Source: CALMZY01 sp052033915 (GTDB taxonomy: Bacteria > Verrucomicrobiota > Kiritimatiellia > CAIQIC01 > JAGNIJ01). From it: a stretch of 64,000 nt of DNA. Under the pieces are notes generated by a model. That model searched no databases. It saw nothing but the letters and a program-made list of their open reading frames with translations, and was not told where the DNA came from. Positions 56,255 through 64,000 of the stretch are shown here, one piece after another. Numbering within the stretch: position 1 is the first letter of the stretch; the number at the start of each line of letters is the position of its first letter. The stretch covers positions 107,861 to 171,860 of the forward strand of contig JBPOJF010000009.1 of the NCBI GenBank assembly GCA_052033915.1, written 5' to 3'. A program made the position numbers and the translations under genes.

Positions 56255-57580
56255 TCAAAAAACCCACTGCAACACTTCCACGTTCCCGCTGGAATCGCGC
56301 TGGGCGAGAACCCGCAGACGTTCGGTGCGTCCCTCGGCATGCGCCTGCGCGTCGACAGCGAAGAAGCGGCTTCTCGTGCTGAGATACGGCCGGAGCGGCT
56401 CCGGAACCGTTCGGCCGATCTGCCCGTAGAGCCGGTCGATGGAGCGGATCGGGTTTTCGCTTCTTTGCGTCCGGATCAGTTGCACCATGCTTTCCTGCGC
56501 CATGCCCAGCACGCCCAGCAAGACATCCTTGTTGGCCGTGTTCACGTTGATGGGCGTGGCGGAAGCCTGCAGGCCGGGCAGCGCATCCAGGCAATCCACG
56601 ACATCGGCGTTGAACATCTCCACGAGGCTGTGCCGTTCGTGCCGGTCGAAATAGGCCCGGTCGAATCCCTGCACCCAGAGAATCTCGCTCAGGGCGTAGA
56701 GGGGCCTGTTCGCGGCTTCGTAGGGCGGTTCCTTCTGCATGTACCGCGACTTCTCGGCGAAACCTTCGTCGTTCGAGTCCACCCAGTCCGTGAGGGAGGC
56801 AATGCGATCCGCGGGCGCGAAATCGCCGCAGAGCGTCATGATATCCATCGCGATATTCCCGGCCGGGCGCGCGCCGGACGGCGGCGGCTGGACGGCGAGG
56901 TTGTTGAGATCGAAACAGCCATCCCGGTCGGTCACTTTCACCCGGGTTTCGATGCCCGCCGGGTCCGTAACTTCCTCCGTTACGGACCACGCTTCGTTCG
57001 TATGGTCGACCGCGAGGTCCTCGTCGTCCGCGAGCTTCCGCAGGGCGTGCCATGCCGCGTCGGCGGCCGCGTTCCGGAGCCGCGCCTGGAGCAGGCGGGT
57101 CTGTTGATGGCGCAGGGAGATGCGCGCCGCGATCTGCGTTTCCGTCACGAGGCCCGCGATGAGCGCGAGAAGGATGAGGACCAGCACCAGCGCCGCCCCG
57201 TTCTTCTCTCCGGCGGGGACCGCGACGGACTTGCCGTTCAGCGGAAGCGCCCGCCTCGGCGGGACCGAATAGCTGTCCGGCCGCGGATGGTGATGGGTCC
57301 GGCCGCGCCTCGAGGGCATGCGATTGCGGAAGATCTCCAGTCCCCACCGGACGACCAGCAGGACGAGCCCGGCGCCGAAGTAGCAGGAAGTCATGACCAG
57401 GAACTTGTGCTGCGTGGCGGCTGTGCCGAAGAAGGAAACGCACAGCGTGATCCCGCTGATGAGCAGGCAGAGGATGCCCAGCACGAGCGACAGGATGGAG
57501 AGTTTCTTGACGGCGCGATGCCTTGCGTGAAAACGATGTGCGCCCCGATCTTTGTATTGGCTTCTGTAATGTGAACTCAC
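56255..57580 (-). CDS. GspK-like protein with N-terminal two-helix extension
   Basis: A 441-residue protein. Two membrane helices come first (about 27-50 and 62-80), then a basic Pro-rich linker, then a pseudopilin-like hydrophobic segment NGAALVLVLILLALIAGLV (about 127-145) and a GspK-type domain: RVKVTDRDGCFDLNNLAVQP, ADRIASLTDWVDSNDEGFAE, PINVNTANKDVLLGVLGMAQ. GspK proteins normally begin with a short cleaved leader. Here about 125 residues precede the pseudopilin helix, so normal processing by prepilin peptidase is doubtful. It is first of the second KLM set. Confidence 0.75.
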   Translation of the reverse strand: MSSHYRSQYKDRGAHRFHARHRAVKKLSILSLVLGILCLLISGITLCVSFFGTAATQHKFLVMTSCYFGAGLVLLVVRWGLEIFRNRMPSRRGRTHHHPRPDSYSVPPRRALPLNGKSVAVPAGEKNGAALVLVLILLALIAGLVTETQIAARISLRHQQTRLLQARLRNAAADAAWHALRKLADDEDLAVDHTNEAWSVTEEVTDPAGIETRVKVTDRDGCFDLNNLAVQPPPSGARPAGNIAMDIMTLCGDFAPADRIASLTDWVDSNDEGFAEKSRYMQKEPPYEAANRPLYALSEILWVQGFDRAYFDRHERHSLVEMFNADVVDCLDALPGLQASATPINVNTANKDVLLGVLGMAQESMVQLIRTQRSENPIRSIDRLYGQIGRTVPEPLRPYLSTRSRFFAVDAQAHAEGRTERLRVLAQRDSSGNVEVLQWVF

Positions 57581-57744
57581 GGCGCATCAATATGGATAAA
57601 GACGGCCGTCTTCGCCACAAAAAATTACAGCCTGCGGCGCGAGGGGACCTCGGGGCGGCGCGGTCTGCGAGGGGGGCGGATGACAGCTTGATATTGCCGG
57701 TCGTTTTACGGAAAATGCCCGCTCCCATCAAAGGAAGATGACGA

Positions 57745-58884
57745 ATGAAAACATACGCACACGCTCAACGGTTCCGGATGTGCCTGATGCTGGCGGCCGC
57801 CTGCTTCGCGGTCCCTGCCGCGTTCGCTCAGGAAAATGAGGACGTGGACGTCTTTACCAGCGCGGCGACCGATGCGTACACGTCGATGACGCTGGCCGAC
57901 CAGGCCCGCGACAACGAAGACTGGGCGGGAGCCGTTTCCGGGTATCGCGACGCGCTGGGCTTGTACCGCCGGCTCGCCGCCACCCAGCCGGACTGGGAGC
58001 CCGACACCGTGCGATTTCGGATCGCGTATTGCGCGGGCCAGATCGAGATGATCGGCCGGGTGACGGGACAGAACGCGGACGAGATGGTGACGAATTCGAC
58101 GCCCATATTGTCCGCCGACGAGGAAGGCCCGGAGTGGGAAGTTGATCCCGAAGTCCGGCCGGAGGTCCCCGAGGGTACGCCCGCGGAGGGCGCGGACAGT
58201 CAGGCTGCGCCGCCTGAGCAGGACCGGGCGGCGCTGGCGGCGGAGGTCGAGGCGCTGAAGCAACAGTTGGAGAAGGCGGTCACGGAAGGCCCTGCCGTTT
58301 TTGCCATGGTCGTTCCGGCCAATGCCGATGATGTCCTTCCCAAAATGCACGACGGCCTGGCCCGGGAACGCTCGGGGGATTACGCCGGTGCGCGCGGCAT
58401 CTACGAAAAAATTCTGGTCGCCCGCCCGGCGTACGCCGAAGCGCGCAAGGCGCTCGGCCGGTGCCTGATCCGATTGGGCCAGGTGGATGAAGCCATTGCC
58501 GTCTTTTCCGCGGTGGCGTTTGCGGATCGCGATGACGCGCAGGCCCGTGTCCTGCTGGGGACGGCATATTGCATGGCCGGAAAGTACAATTCCGCCGTCG
58601 AGGTGCTCACGCCGCTCGTGGTGAACGACCCGTCCAACGCCCGCGCACAGAACGCGTTGGGCGCAGCCTGGATGGGGCTGGGCGACGCGCGTTCCGCGCG
58701 AATCGCGCTCGAGAAGGCCGTGGCGCTGGATTCCCAACTGGGCGACGCGCACTTCAACCTGGCGCAGGTGCTTCTCGTTGCCGAGCCGGCGGACAGGGAA
58801 AAAGCCCGCCGACATTATCTCAATGCCATGGCCTTGGGCGCCGAAGCGGACGAGGAACTGGCTCAGGCGCTGGGATCGCTGTAA
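57745..58884 (+). CDS. Secreted TPR protein
   Basis: A 379-residue protein with a signal peptide (about 1-28, ending AFA/QE), an acidic region (about 120-160), a short coiled coil (about 165-185) and tetratricopeptide repeats from about 205 to 370 (GLARERSGDYAGARGIYEKI, CLIRLGQVDEAIAVF, AYCMAGKYNSAVEVLTPLV, GAAWMGLGDARSARIALEKA). It likely acts as a periplasmic scaffold. AAAGGAAG upstream supports the ATG at 57745. It is divergent from the GspK-like gene 164 bases away. Confidence 0.82.
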   Translation: MKTYAHAQRFRMCLMLAAACFAVPAAFAQENEDVDVFTSAATDAYTSMTLADQARDNEDWAGAVSGYRDALGLYRRLAATQPDWEPDTVRFRIAYCAGQIEMIGRVTGQNADEMVTNSTPILSADEEGPEWEVDPEVRPEVPEGTPAEGADSQAAPPEQDRAALAAEVEALKQQLEKAVTEGPAVFAMVVPANADDVLPKMHDGLARERSGDYAGARGIYEKILVARPAYAEARKALGRCLIRLGQVDEAIAVFSAVAFADRDDAQARVLLGTAYCMAGKYNSAVEVLTPLVVNDPSNARAQNALGAAWMGLGDARSARIALEKAVALDSQLGDAHFNLAQVLLVAEPADREKARRHYLNAMALGAEADEELAQALGSL

Positions 58885-58964
58885 CGGCTTGGGGATGACG
58901 CCGTCATCGGGGTGGAATCATTTGCCGCACATTGCCTTGAGTGCTCCGATCGGCCCTCGCGGGC

Positions 58965-59960
58965 TCATTCCAATCCCATGATTCCGCGTTCAATCGTCCG
59001 GTCGTTCCCGAGCTGATTCAACAGCGTCTGCATGTCTCCCGGGATGGGGGCGGAGAATGTCAACGGCTTGCCGGTGATCGGGTGCGTGAAGGCAAGCTGT
59101 TCGGCGTGAAGCATCTGGCGCGCGGCGGCAATGGGTCGGCCGGTTTTTCGCGCGCCGCCGTATTGCGTGTCGCCGATGACAGGGTGGCCGATGTGGGCCA
59201 TATGGACGCGGATCTGGTGCGTGCGGCCCGTCTCGATGCGAATCCGCAGGAACGCGGCCTCCTGGAATTTCCGAACGGTTTCGTAGTGCGTGACCGCGGG
59301 CCGGCCCGAGGTCGGCTTGGCGCTCATCTTCTTCCGGTCGTGCGGATTCCTTCCAATCATCGTCCGGATGGTTCCGGATTCCGGCGCCGGGCAGCCCCGG
59401 ACGAGCGCGGCGTACTGCTTGTGAACCTCGCGCGACTTGAACTGCGCTGCCAGCCGCTTCATCGCCGCCTCGTTCTTGGCAATGACCAGCACGCCGCTCG
59501 TGTCACGGTCGAGGCGATGCACGATGCCGGGCCGCTGCTCGCCGCCGATGCCCTTCAAATCCTTGCAGTGATGGAGCAGGGCGTTGACGAGTGTGCCGTC
59601 GGAATGGCCGGGCGCGGGATGGACGACGAGGCCGGGCGGCTTGTTCAGCACGAGGATGTCGGAATCCTCGAAAAGAATAGCCAGCGGAATATCCTGCGCG
59701 ACGAGTTCGGTCGGCTGCGGCGGCGGGATTTCGTAGTCGACGACATCGTTCTCACGAAGCTCGTAGCGCGGCTTCTTCGGCTGTCCGTTGACGCGGACGT
59801 GTCCTTCCTTGATGAGTTCCTGCCATCGCGCGCGGGAGAGGGTGGGCAGTCGGGCGGCGAGCCAATGGTCCAGGCGAGTGGAGGGGCCGGAAAAGACAAA
59901 GGAGCGATGGAGCGCTGGAGAGATGGAGTGTTGGGAAGATGAATGTCCGGTCTTGTCCAT
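58965..59960 (-). CDS. RluA-family 23S rRNA pseudouridine synthase
   Basis: A 331-residue enzyme with an N-terminal S4 domain (RLDHWLAARLPTLSRARWQE, about 30-75) and the catalytic domain with HRLDRDTSGVLVIAKN (catalytic Asp at about 150), RIETGRTHQIRVHMAHIGHP and GDTQYGG. This is the RluD-like size and layout. The ATG at 59960 overlaps the lgt stop (TAATG); the upstream in-frame ATG would lie within lgt. RluA proteins isomerise uridines in 23S rRNA; the exact site cannot be read here. Confidence 0.93.
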   Translation of the reverse strand: MDKTGHSSSQHSISPALHRSFVFSGPSTRLDHWLAARLPTLSRARWQELIKEGHVRVNGQPKKPRYELRENDVVDYEIPPPQPTELVAQDIPLAILFEDSDILVLNKPPGLVVHPAPGHSDGTLVNALLHHCKDLKGIGGEQRPGIVHRLDRDTSGVLVIAKNEAAMKRLAAQFKSREVHKQYAALVRGCPAPESGTIRTMIGRNPHDRKKMSAKPTSGRPAVTHYETVRKFQEAAFLRIRIETGRTHQIRVHMAHIGHPVIGDTQYGGARKTGRPIAAARQMLHAEQLAFTHPITGKPLTFSAPIPGDMQTLLNQLGNDRTIERGIMGLE

Positions 59961-60694
59961 TACTCCGGCTTTTTCTCCCGTAACATCCACCAGAGAATGG
60001 TGCCGATCGCGAACAGCGTCAGGCTCACCACCTGCGCCACGTCGAGTCCGAGACAGCGCAGGCGTTCATCGCCGCGGAGGAACTCCAGCAGGAACCGGCC
60101 GACGGGATAGGCGAGCAGGTACAGCGCGAGAACCTGGCCGTAGCGCTTGCGTTGGGGGAAGAACCAGAGCAGGAGGCCGTACACGCACAGGTTGAGCGCC
60201 GCTTCGTAGAGCTGGGTCGGGTGCCGGACCGCATCCACGGTGTACACCCCCCACGGCGCCGTCGTCACGGATCCATAGCAACAGCCGTTGATGAAACAGC
60301 CGACACGGCCGATGGCGTGTCCGACCGGCAGGCCCGTGACCGTGAAGTCCGCGAGCTTCAGCAGCGGCTCCTTGCGCGCGCGGGCGAGGAACACCAGGCA
60401 GACCGCGGCGCCGATGAACCCGCCGTAAAACACCAGGCCGCCCTTGTCGAGGCGGATGATTTCGACCGGGTTCTCGATATAGATGCCCAGGTTGGCCAAA
60501 ATGTAGGCCGCGCGCGCGCCGAGGATACCGGAGAGCATGATCCAGAAGCCGAGCTCGGAGCCGAAACCCGCGGGACGCCCGTCCTTTCTTCCGAGAACGT
60601 TCCAATGCGCGACGGCGGCCAGGAAGCCCAGCGCCGCAAGGACGCCGTACCAGTAAATGGGGCGACTGCCGATATGAAAGCAAACCGGATCCAT
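59960..60694 (-). CDS. lgt: Prolipoprotein diacylglyceryl transferase
   Basis: A 244-residue inner-membrane enzyme that attaches diacylglycerol to lipobox cysteines, as needed for the GH5 lipoprotein above. Signature GHAIGRVGCFINGCCYG (about 125-141) with the conserved Arg and Asn, RHPTQLYEAALN (about 155-166) and YPVGRFLLEFLRGDERL are present, among about seven helices. The ATG at 60694 is the first Met next to the conserved N-terminal GSRPIYWYG. It overlaps the pseudouridine synthase gene, so the two form an operon. Confidence 0.94.
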   Translation of the reverse strand: MDPVCFHIGSRPIYWYGVLAALGFLAAVAHWNVLGRKDGRPAGFGSELGFWIMLSGILGARAAYILANLGIYIENPVEIIRLDKGGLVFYGGFIGAAVCLVFLARARKEPLLKLADFTVTGLPVGHAIGRVGCFINGCCYGSVTTAPWGVYTVDAVRHPTQLYEAALNLCVYGLLLWFFPQRKRYGQVLALYLLAYPVGRFLLEFLRGDERLRCLGLDVAQVVSLTLFAIGTILWWMLREKKPE

Positions 60695-60801
60695 GACGCC
60701 GTTCTTATAGCAGAAAGCCGGAACCGTGAACAATGGCGGCGTTTCAACATTGAAGATTCATGCCGCAGCATCTAGGATGAGCTCGCTGAAAGGGAATCAT
60801 T

Positions 60802-63291
60802 GTGGCTGACGAGGAAGTACACGATATCAGCGATATAGTCGCCGACCCGGTCGACAAGATCGCGTGTCGCAAATGCGGTCGCCACCTCGATGTGGGCAAT
60901 CTCCCCTTCTTCTCCAAGATCGAGTGTCCCGATTGCCGCACCAAGCAGACGGTTCCGGCCCAGCTTGGGCAGTTCCTCCTTCTGGAATTGCTGGGGGCGG
61001 GCGGGATGGGCGCGGTGTACCAGGCCCTCGATCAGCAGCTCGGCCGGTACGTGGCCATCAAGGTCATGAAGAAGGCGATGGGCGACGATCCGCAATTCGT
61101 GGAGAACTTCCTGAGGGAAGCCCGCGCGGCGGCCGCGCTGAATCATCGCAACGTGGTGCAGATCTATTCGTGCGGGCAGGAAAAGGGCCAGCCGTATATC
61201 GTGATGGAACTCGTCTCGGGCGGCCGGTTCGACGAGATGATCTCCGTCGACAATATGCTGGACGAGGTGCGCGTCCTGGAGATCGGCATCGATGTGGCCG
61301 AAGGGTTGAAGGCCGCCAACGAGATCGGCCTGGTCCACGGGGACATCAAGCCGGCCAACGTACTCTTCGACAAGGAAGGCGTCGCCAAGGTGGCGGACTT
61401 CGGTCTCGCGCGGTTTGTCGCCTGGCAACAGGATCGGACTGAAATCTGGGGCACGCCCTACTACATCGCCCCGGAGAAAGCGCGCGGCCAGCGCGTGGAC
61501 CATCGTTCCGACATCTACAGTCTCGGCGCCACGCTGTATCACGCGCTCGGAGCGAAGCCGCCGTTTGACGGGAAGACCGCGACCGACGTCGTGATCGCCC
61601 GCCTGAAGAACCCGGCCATCGGCCTGCGCGTGATCCGTCCCACGCTCCAGCCGGAGACGGCGGACGTCATCGGCCGCATGTTGGAGTCCGATCCGTTCAT
61701 GCGCTATCCCACCTACGCGTCGGTCCTCGCGGACCTTCGGGAAGCCCTGCGCGTCGCCAAACACGAGCAGAGGTCCGTTCGTCCCGTGAAGGCCAAAAGG
61801 CGCGCCCTTTCGACCAGCGCGGCCGTGTTCATCATGATCATGGTCATCGCGGGCGTCGCGCTGACCGGGTACATCGCGCTTTATCACGAGCCGCCCGCAC
61901 CCGAGTCCCTCATTGCCGGGTTGGAGGACACGAACGCGCCGGTTCCCGCGGCCACCGGAAGAGCGGCCGCCGCGCGGACCCCGGTGTCGCAGCCTTTGAC
62001 GCCGAAGAAGGTGGTCCCGGTTGTCCAGCCGTTCACCCTCGCCGGCGAGCAGGCGATGGCCGCGGCGGTCGACCAGATGGTCAAAGGCAATCCGGCGGGC
62101 ATGCGCGAACAGTTGCAGGTTCTGTACGACAAGTCCCCTCCGGTCGGAATGGGGCGGTACTGGATTCGCCTCTTCCAGGTCGTGGCCTGCTGGGGCGGGG
62201 GAAGGGACCATGACGCGCGGCTCTACCTCCAGGAAATCCGCAACACGACGTTCGACTCGACGGATCCGGCTCAGCCGCATCCGGGCCGCATGCCGCAGAC
62301 CCTTGCGCGCTACCTGCTGAACGAGGCCGAGGAAGGCGCGGTATCGTTCGAGGCGGAACGCTGGCCGTCCTGGTACGGCGATCTCGCGGAATTCTTCATG
62401 GGCGTGGATTGCATGCGGGAAGGAAATCTCTTCAGGGCCCGCGAGTTCTTCGAGGCCTACTCCTTCAAGAGCGGTCAGAATCCGATGTGGCCGTACAGCC
62501 TCCAGCCGATGGCGAAACTCTGTATTGACCATATCAAGGAGTACGACCTGATCCGGGACAGAATGACGCGTATGCTCGATTCCCGGCAACCCGGGAAGGC
62601 CAAGACGATTCTCGACGACTTCCGGTTCAAGTCGAGCGCGCTTCTCTGGCCGGCCATTGACAAGGATGTGGCGAAGGTTGTGCGGGTGGGGACGGTCACC
62701 GCGGTCGAAGAGGCGCGCGCGGAAAGAAAGGCGCGCGAGGAGAATATCCAGATTGACCTGGACAAGCTGGATGTCGTGCGTACGGCGAACCTGTCGTTCG
62801 TCAGCCAGAAGGATTTTCGCAAGGCCTCCGCCGCCGTGATCAAGCTTCTGCCCGAGATGAAGACCGGCGAGGGCCGACAGGCCCTGGCCAATCTGCGGGA
62901 TGCCTACGATCACATGGACTCGCTGAAGAAGTTTCTGATCAACCGTATTTCGGCCGCGCCGTTCCGGGGCGGTGTGGGTACGGAGCTGGGCGGCGACGCG
63001 GTCGGCGCCGATCTGAACGGGATTCGCATCGCGCTCGGAAAGCACGGCGAGATGGTGCGGTCCTGGGAGGAGATCAGCCCGCGCCTTCTCCTTTATCTGG
63101 CCAAGTACTACATGGGCGATACGGCATTGCCCGCCAAAGAGCGAGCCGAGATGGCTCTAGCCACGGCCCTCTACTGTTACGAGGGCGGCGGATTCAAGCC
63201 CGCGCAGACGTACATTGACCAGGCTTTGAAACTGGATCCGGCGTTGAAAGTGAAAGTCCGCAGGCTGATGCCGGATATCCTGCCCGACTGA
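60802..63291 (+). CDS. Membrane Ser/Thr protein kinase with N-terminal zinc ribbon
   Basis: An 829-residue kinase. A zinc ribbon (CRKC...CPDC, about 17-48) leads into the kinase domain (about 55-320): LGAGGMGAVYQAL, the Lys in VAIKVMKKA (about 87), the catalytic loop VHGDIKPANVLFD (about 179-191, with Gly in place of the HRD Arg), DFGLARF and GTPYYIAPEKARG. One membrane helix lies at about 337-358 (AVFIMIMVIAGVALTGYIAL). The remaining 470 residues are an alpha-helical, TPR-like outer domain. The GTG at 60802 has AGGGAA upstream. Targets are unknown. It is divergent from lgt. Confidence 0.9.
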   Translation: MADEEVHDISDIVADPVDKIACRKCGRHLDVGNLPFFSKIECPDCRTKQTVPAQLGQFLLLELLGAGGMGAVYQALDQQLGRYVAIKVMKKAMGDDPQFVENFLREARAAAALNHRNVVQIYSCGQEKGQPYIVMELVSGGRFDEMISVDNMLDEVRVLEIGIDVAEGLKAANEIGLVHGDIKPANVLFDKEGVAKVADFGLARFVAWQQDRTEIWGTPYYIAPEKARGQRVDHRSDIYSLGATLYHALGAKPPFDGKTATDVVIARLKNPAIGLRVIRPTLQPETADVIGRMLESDPFMRYPTYASVLADLREALRVAKHEQRSVRPVKAKRRALSTSAAVFIMIMVIAGVALTGYIALYHEPPAPESLIAGLEDTNAPVPAATGRAAAARTPVSQPLTPKKVVPVVQPFTLAGEQAMAAAVDQMVKGNPAGMREQLQVLYDKSPPVGMGRYWIRLFQVVACWGGGRDHDARLYLQEIRNTTFDSTDPAQPHPGRMPQTLARYLLNEAEEGAVSFEAERWPSWYGDLAEFFMGVDCMREGNLFRAREFFEAYSFKSGQNPMWPYSLQPMAKLCIDHIKEYDLIRDRMTRMLDSRQPGKAKTILDDFRFKSSALLWPAIDKDVAKVVRVGTVTAVEEARAERKAREENIQIDLDKLDVVRTANLSFVSQKDFRKASAAVIKLLPEMKTGEGRQALANLRDAYDHMDSLKKFLINRISAAPFRGGVGTELGGDAVGADLNGIRIALGKHGEMVRSWEEISPRLLLYLAKYYMGDTALPAKERAEMALATALYCYEGGGFKPAQTYIDQALKLDPALKVKVRRLMPDILPD

Positions 63292-63372
63292 CGGGGCGAC
63301 CCTTTTGCGAAAAGAGAACCCCGCTACCGCACATCGGCCGACCGCTCCGGCTCGTCCGGCGCATAGAGTCGG

Positions 63373-63999
63373 TCATGCCCGCCGCCGCACCCAGCCCCAC
63401 ACACAACCCAGCGAACCCAGGAACAGCAACGCGAGGGTTGACGGCTCGGGAATGATGTAGGCAACACGGAAACCGATGCCATCGCCGGAAACTATCGGGA
63501 GATAGCCAACTTCTTTCAATGAAGCAAGAGCGTCTGCGTGCTCGTCAACAAAGCTCCCTCCTCGAGTCACCCGATGCGGACCCTGCACAGGATTCACAAG
63601 CGATTCATTCCACTCGGTGACATTGCCGCCCATGTCGCAGACCCCGAATGCCGTGCGCCCCGTAGTCTCGCCGATTGCAGTGAATACCGTGCCACCATGC
63701 CAATAGGGTATGTCTCCGAAATTCGCTTCCCGCGGCGTGGTCTCGTCTGTGGGCTCTTGCGGGGCGAGCCCGGATTCGGTCGGGTACGAGCGGTAGGTGT
63801 CGGTGATTGGGTCGTAGTATGCGGCCTTGTACCACTCGTCCCGCGAAGGCAGAACCCATGCGGCGTTCGTCGTGCGTTCGACCCGGAGCCCGAGCGCCAT
63901 GTTGTAGGAACCGGTTTCTGTGTCCCCGCTTCCCTGACCGTTGTTGAGCCAGTTGCTGAAACGCAATGCGTCATGGAAATCCACATACCGGACAGGTTG
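63373..63999 (-). CDS. SUMF1-domain protein with PEP-CTERM anchor, N-terminus cut by window
   Basis: About 208 codons remain; the frame is open to the right edge. SUMF1 blocks VDFHDALRFSNWLNN, AAWVLPSRDEWYKAAYYDP, FGVCDMGGNVTEWNESLV and RGGSFVDEH are followed by a C-terminal PEP-CTERM signal: IPEPSTLALLFLGSLG, then a hydrophobic segment and WVRRRA. Such proteins are processed by exosortase and leave the inner membrane. The organism should therefore encode an exosortase elsewhere. It is convergent with the kinase gene. Confidence 0.88.
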   Translation of the reverse strand, partial: QPVRYVDFHDALRFSNWLNNGQGSGDTETGSYNMALGLRVERTTNAAWVLPSRDEWYKAAYYDPITDTYRSYPTESGLAPQEPTDETTPREANFGDIPYWHGGTVFTAIGETTGRTAFGVCDMGGNVTEWNESLVNPVQGPHRVTRGGSFVDEHADALASLKEVGYLPIVSGDGIGFRVAYIIPEPSTLALLFLGSLGCVWGWVRRRA

Positions 64000-64000
64000 G

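Noticed and set aside
63292..63372. Terminator between the kinase and PEP-CTERM genes (CTTTTGCGAAAAG near 63301)
   Set aside because: The short arms are A/T-only and no T run follows on either strand, so support is too weak.

Overview
The window is a GC-rich bacterial chromosome segment with dense, short-spaced operons and no rRNA, CRISPR array, prophage or intact insertion sequence. A secretin-type type II secretion system, a lipid A-type acyltransferase, outer-membrane barrel proteins, Lgt and a PEP-CTERM anchored protein all point to a Gram-negative, diderm organism. PEP-CTERM, FGE-sulfatase (SUMF1) domains, DUF4091-like and GH5 proteins, and heavy loading with heptamer repeats suit a PVC-group member such as a Kiritimatiellota/Lentisphaerota/Verrucomicrobiota relative. 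That placement is inference; no marker gene here settles it.

Layout. 1-3.5 kb: end of a CstA peptide/pyruvate transporter, then two GT4 glycosyltransferases and a small coiled-coil protein. 3.9-5.2 kb: a lower-GC island with a BglII-like endonuclease overlapping an MT-A70 adenine methyltransferase. 5.4-5.5 kb: a candidate self-terminating structured RNA. 5.6-17.8 kb: the main type II secretion operon gspE-F-G-H-I-J-K-L-M-D plus a zinc-ribbon/coiled-coil protein. 17.8-22.2 kb: aminotransferase with Lrp regulator, GT2 glycosyltransferase, SpoU-type RNA methyltransferase and an ORF6N protein. 22.2-28.4 kb: a tightly overlapping operon for the whole mevalonate pathway (HMG-CoA reductase, IPP isomerase type 2, HMG-CoA synthase, two GHMP kinases, diphosphomevalonate decarboxylase). 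28.7-35.4 kb: GH5 lipoprotein, small secreted protein, tRNA-CAU, M28 peptidase, U32/DUF3656 protein. 35.5-42.3 kb: outer-membrane barrel, then paaK-ACT-paaK-iorA-iorB for arylacetate/arylpyruvate interconversion. 42.4-48.7 kb: DUF6941-like protein, membrane coiled-coil protein, SUMF1 protein, LpxL-like acyltransferase, EamA transporter, tRNA-Met, RecN. 48.9-57.6 kb: a second, partial type II secretion set (gspK-, gspL-, gspM-like) running into a Wzm/Wzt-like polysaccharide ABC exporter and followed by a 1055-residue membrane-anchored DUF4091-like protein. 57.7-64 kb: TPR protein, RluA-type pseudouridine synthase, Lgt, a zinc-ribbon Ser/Thr kinase, and a PEP-CTERM SUMF1 protein cut by the window edge.

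The most striking non-genic signal is a set of short dispersed repeats: GTCCAAA/G heptamers, GAAACCT/G heptamers, CACGAAA / CCACGGATGG units, and a TTTTCCAA-N3-TTGGAAAA palindrome. Most copies form hairpins. They abut or overlap stop codons, sit between convergent genes, and have entered the cleaved leader-peptide codons of four consecutive pseudopilin genes (gspH, I, J, K) but not the major pseudopilin gspG. Together with the second KLM-ABC cluster and the candidate RNA ahead of gspE, this is what I would look at first.
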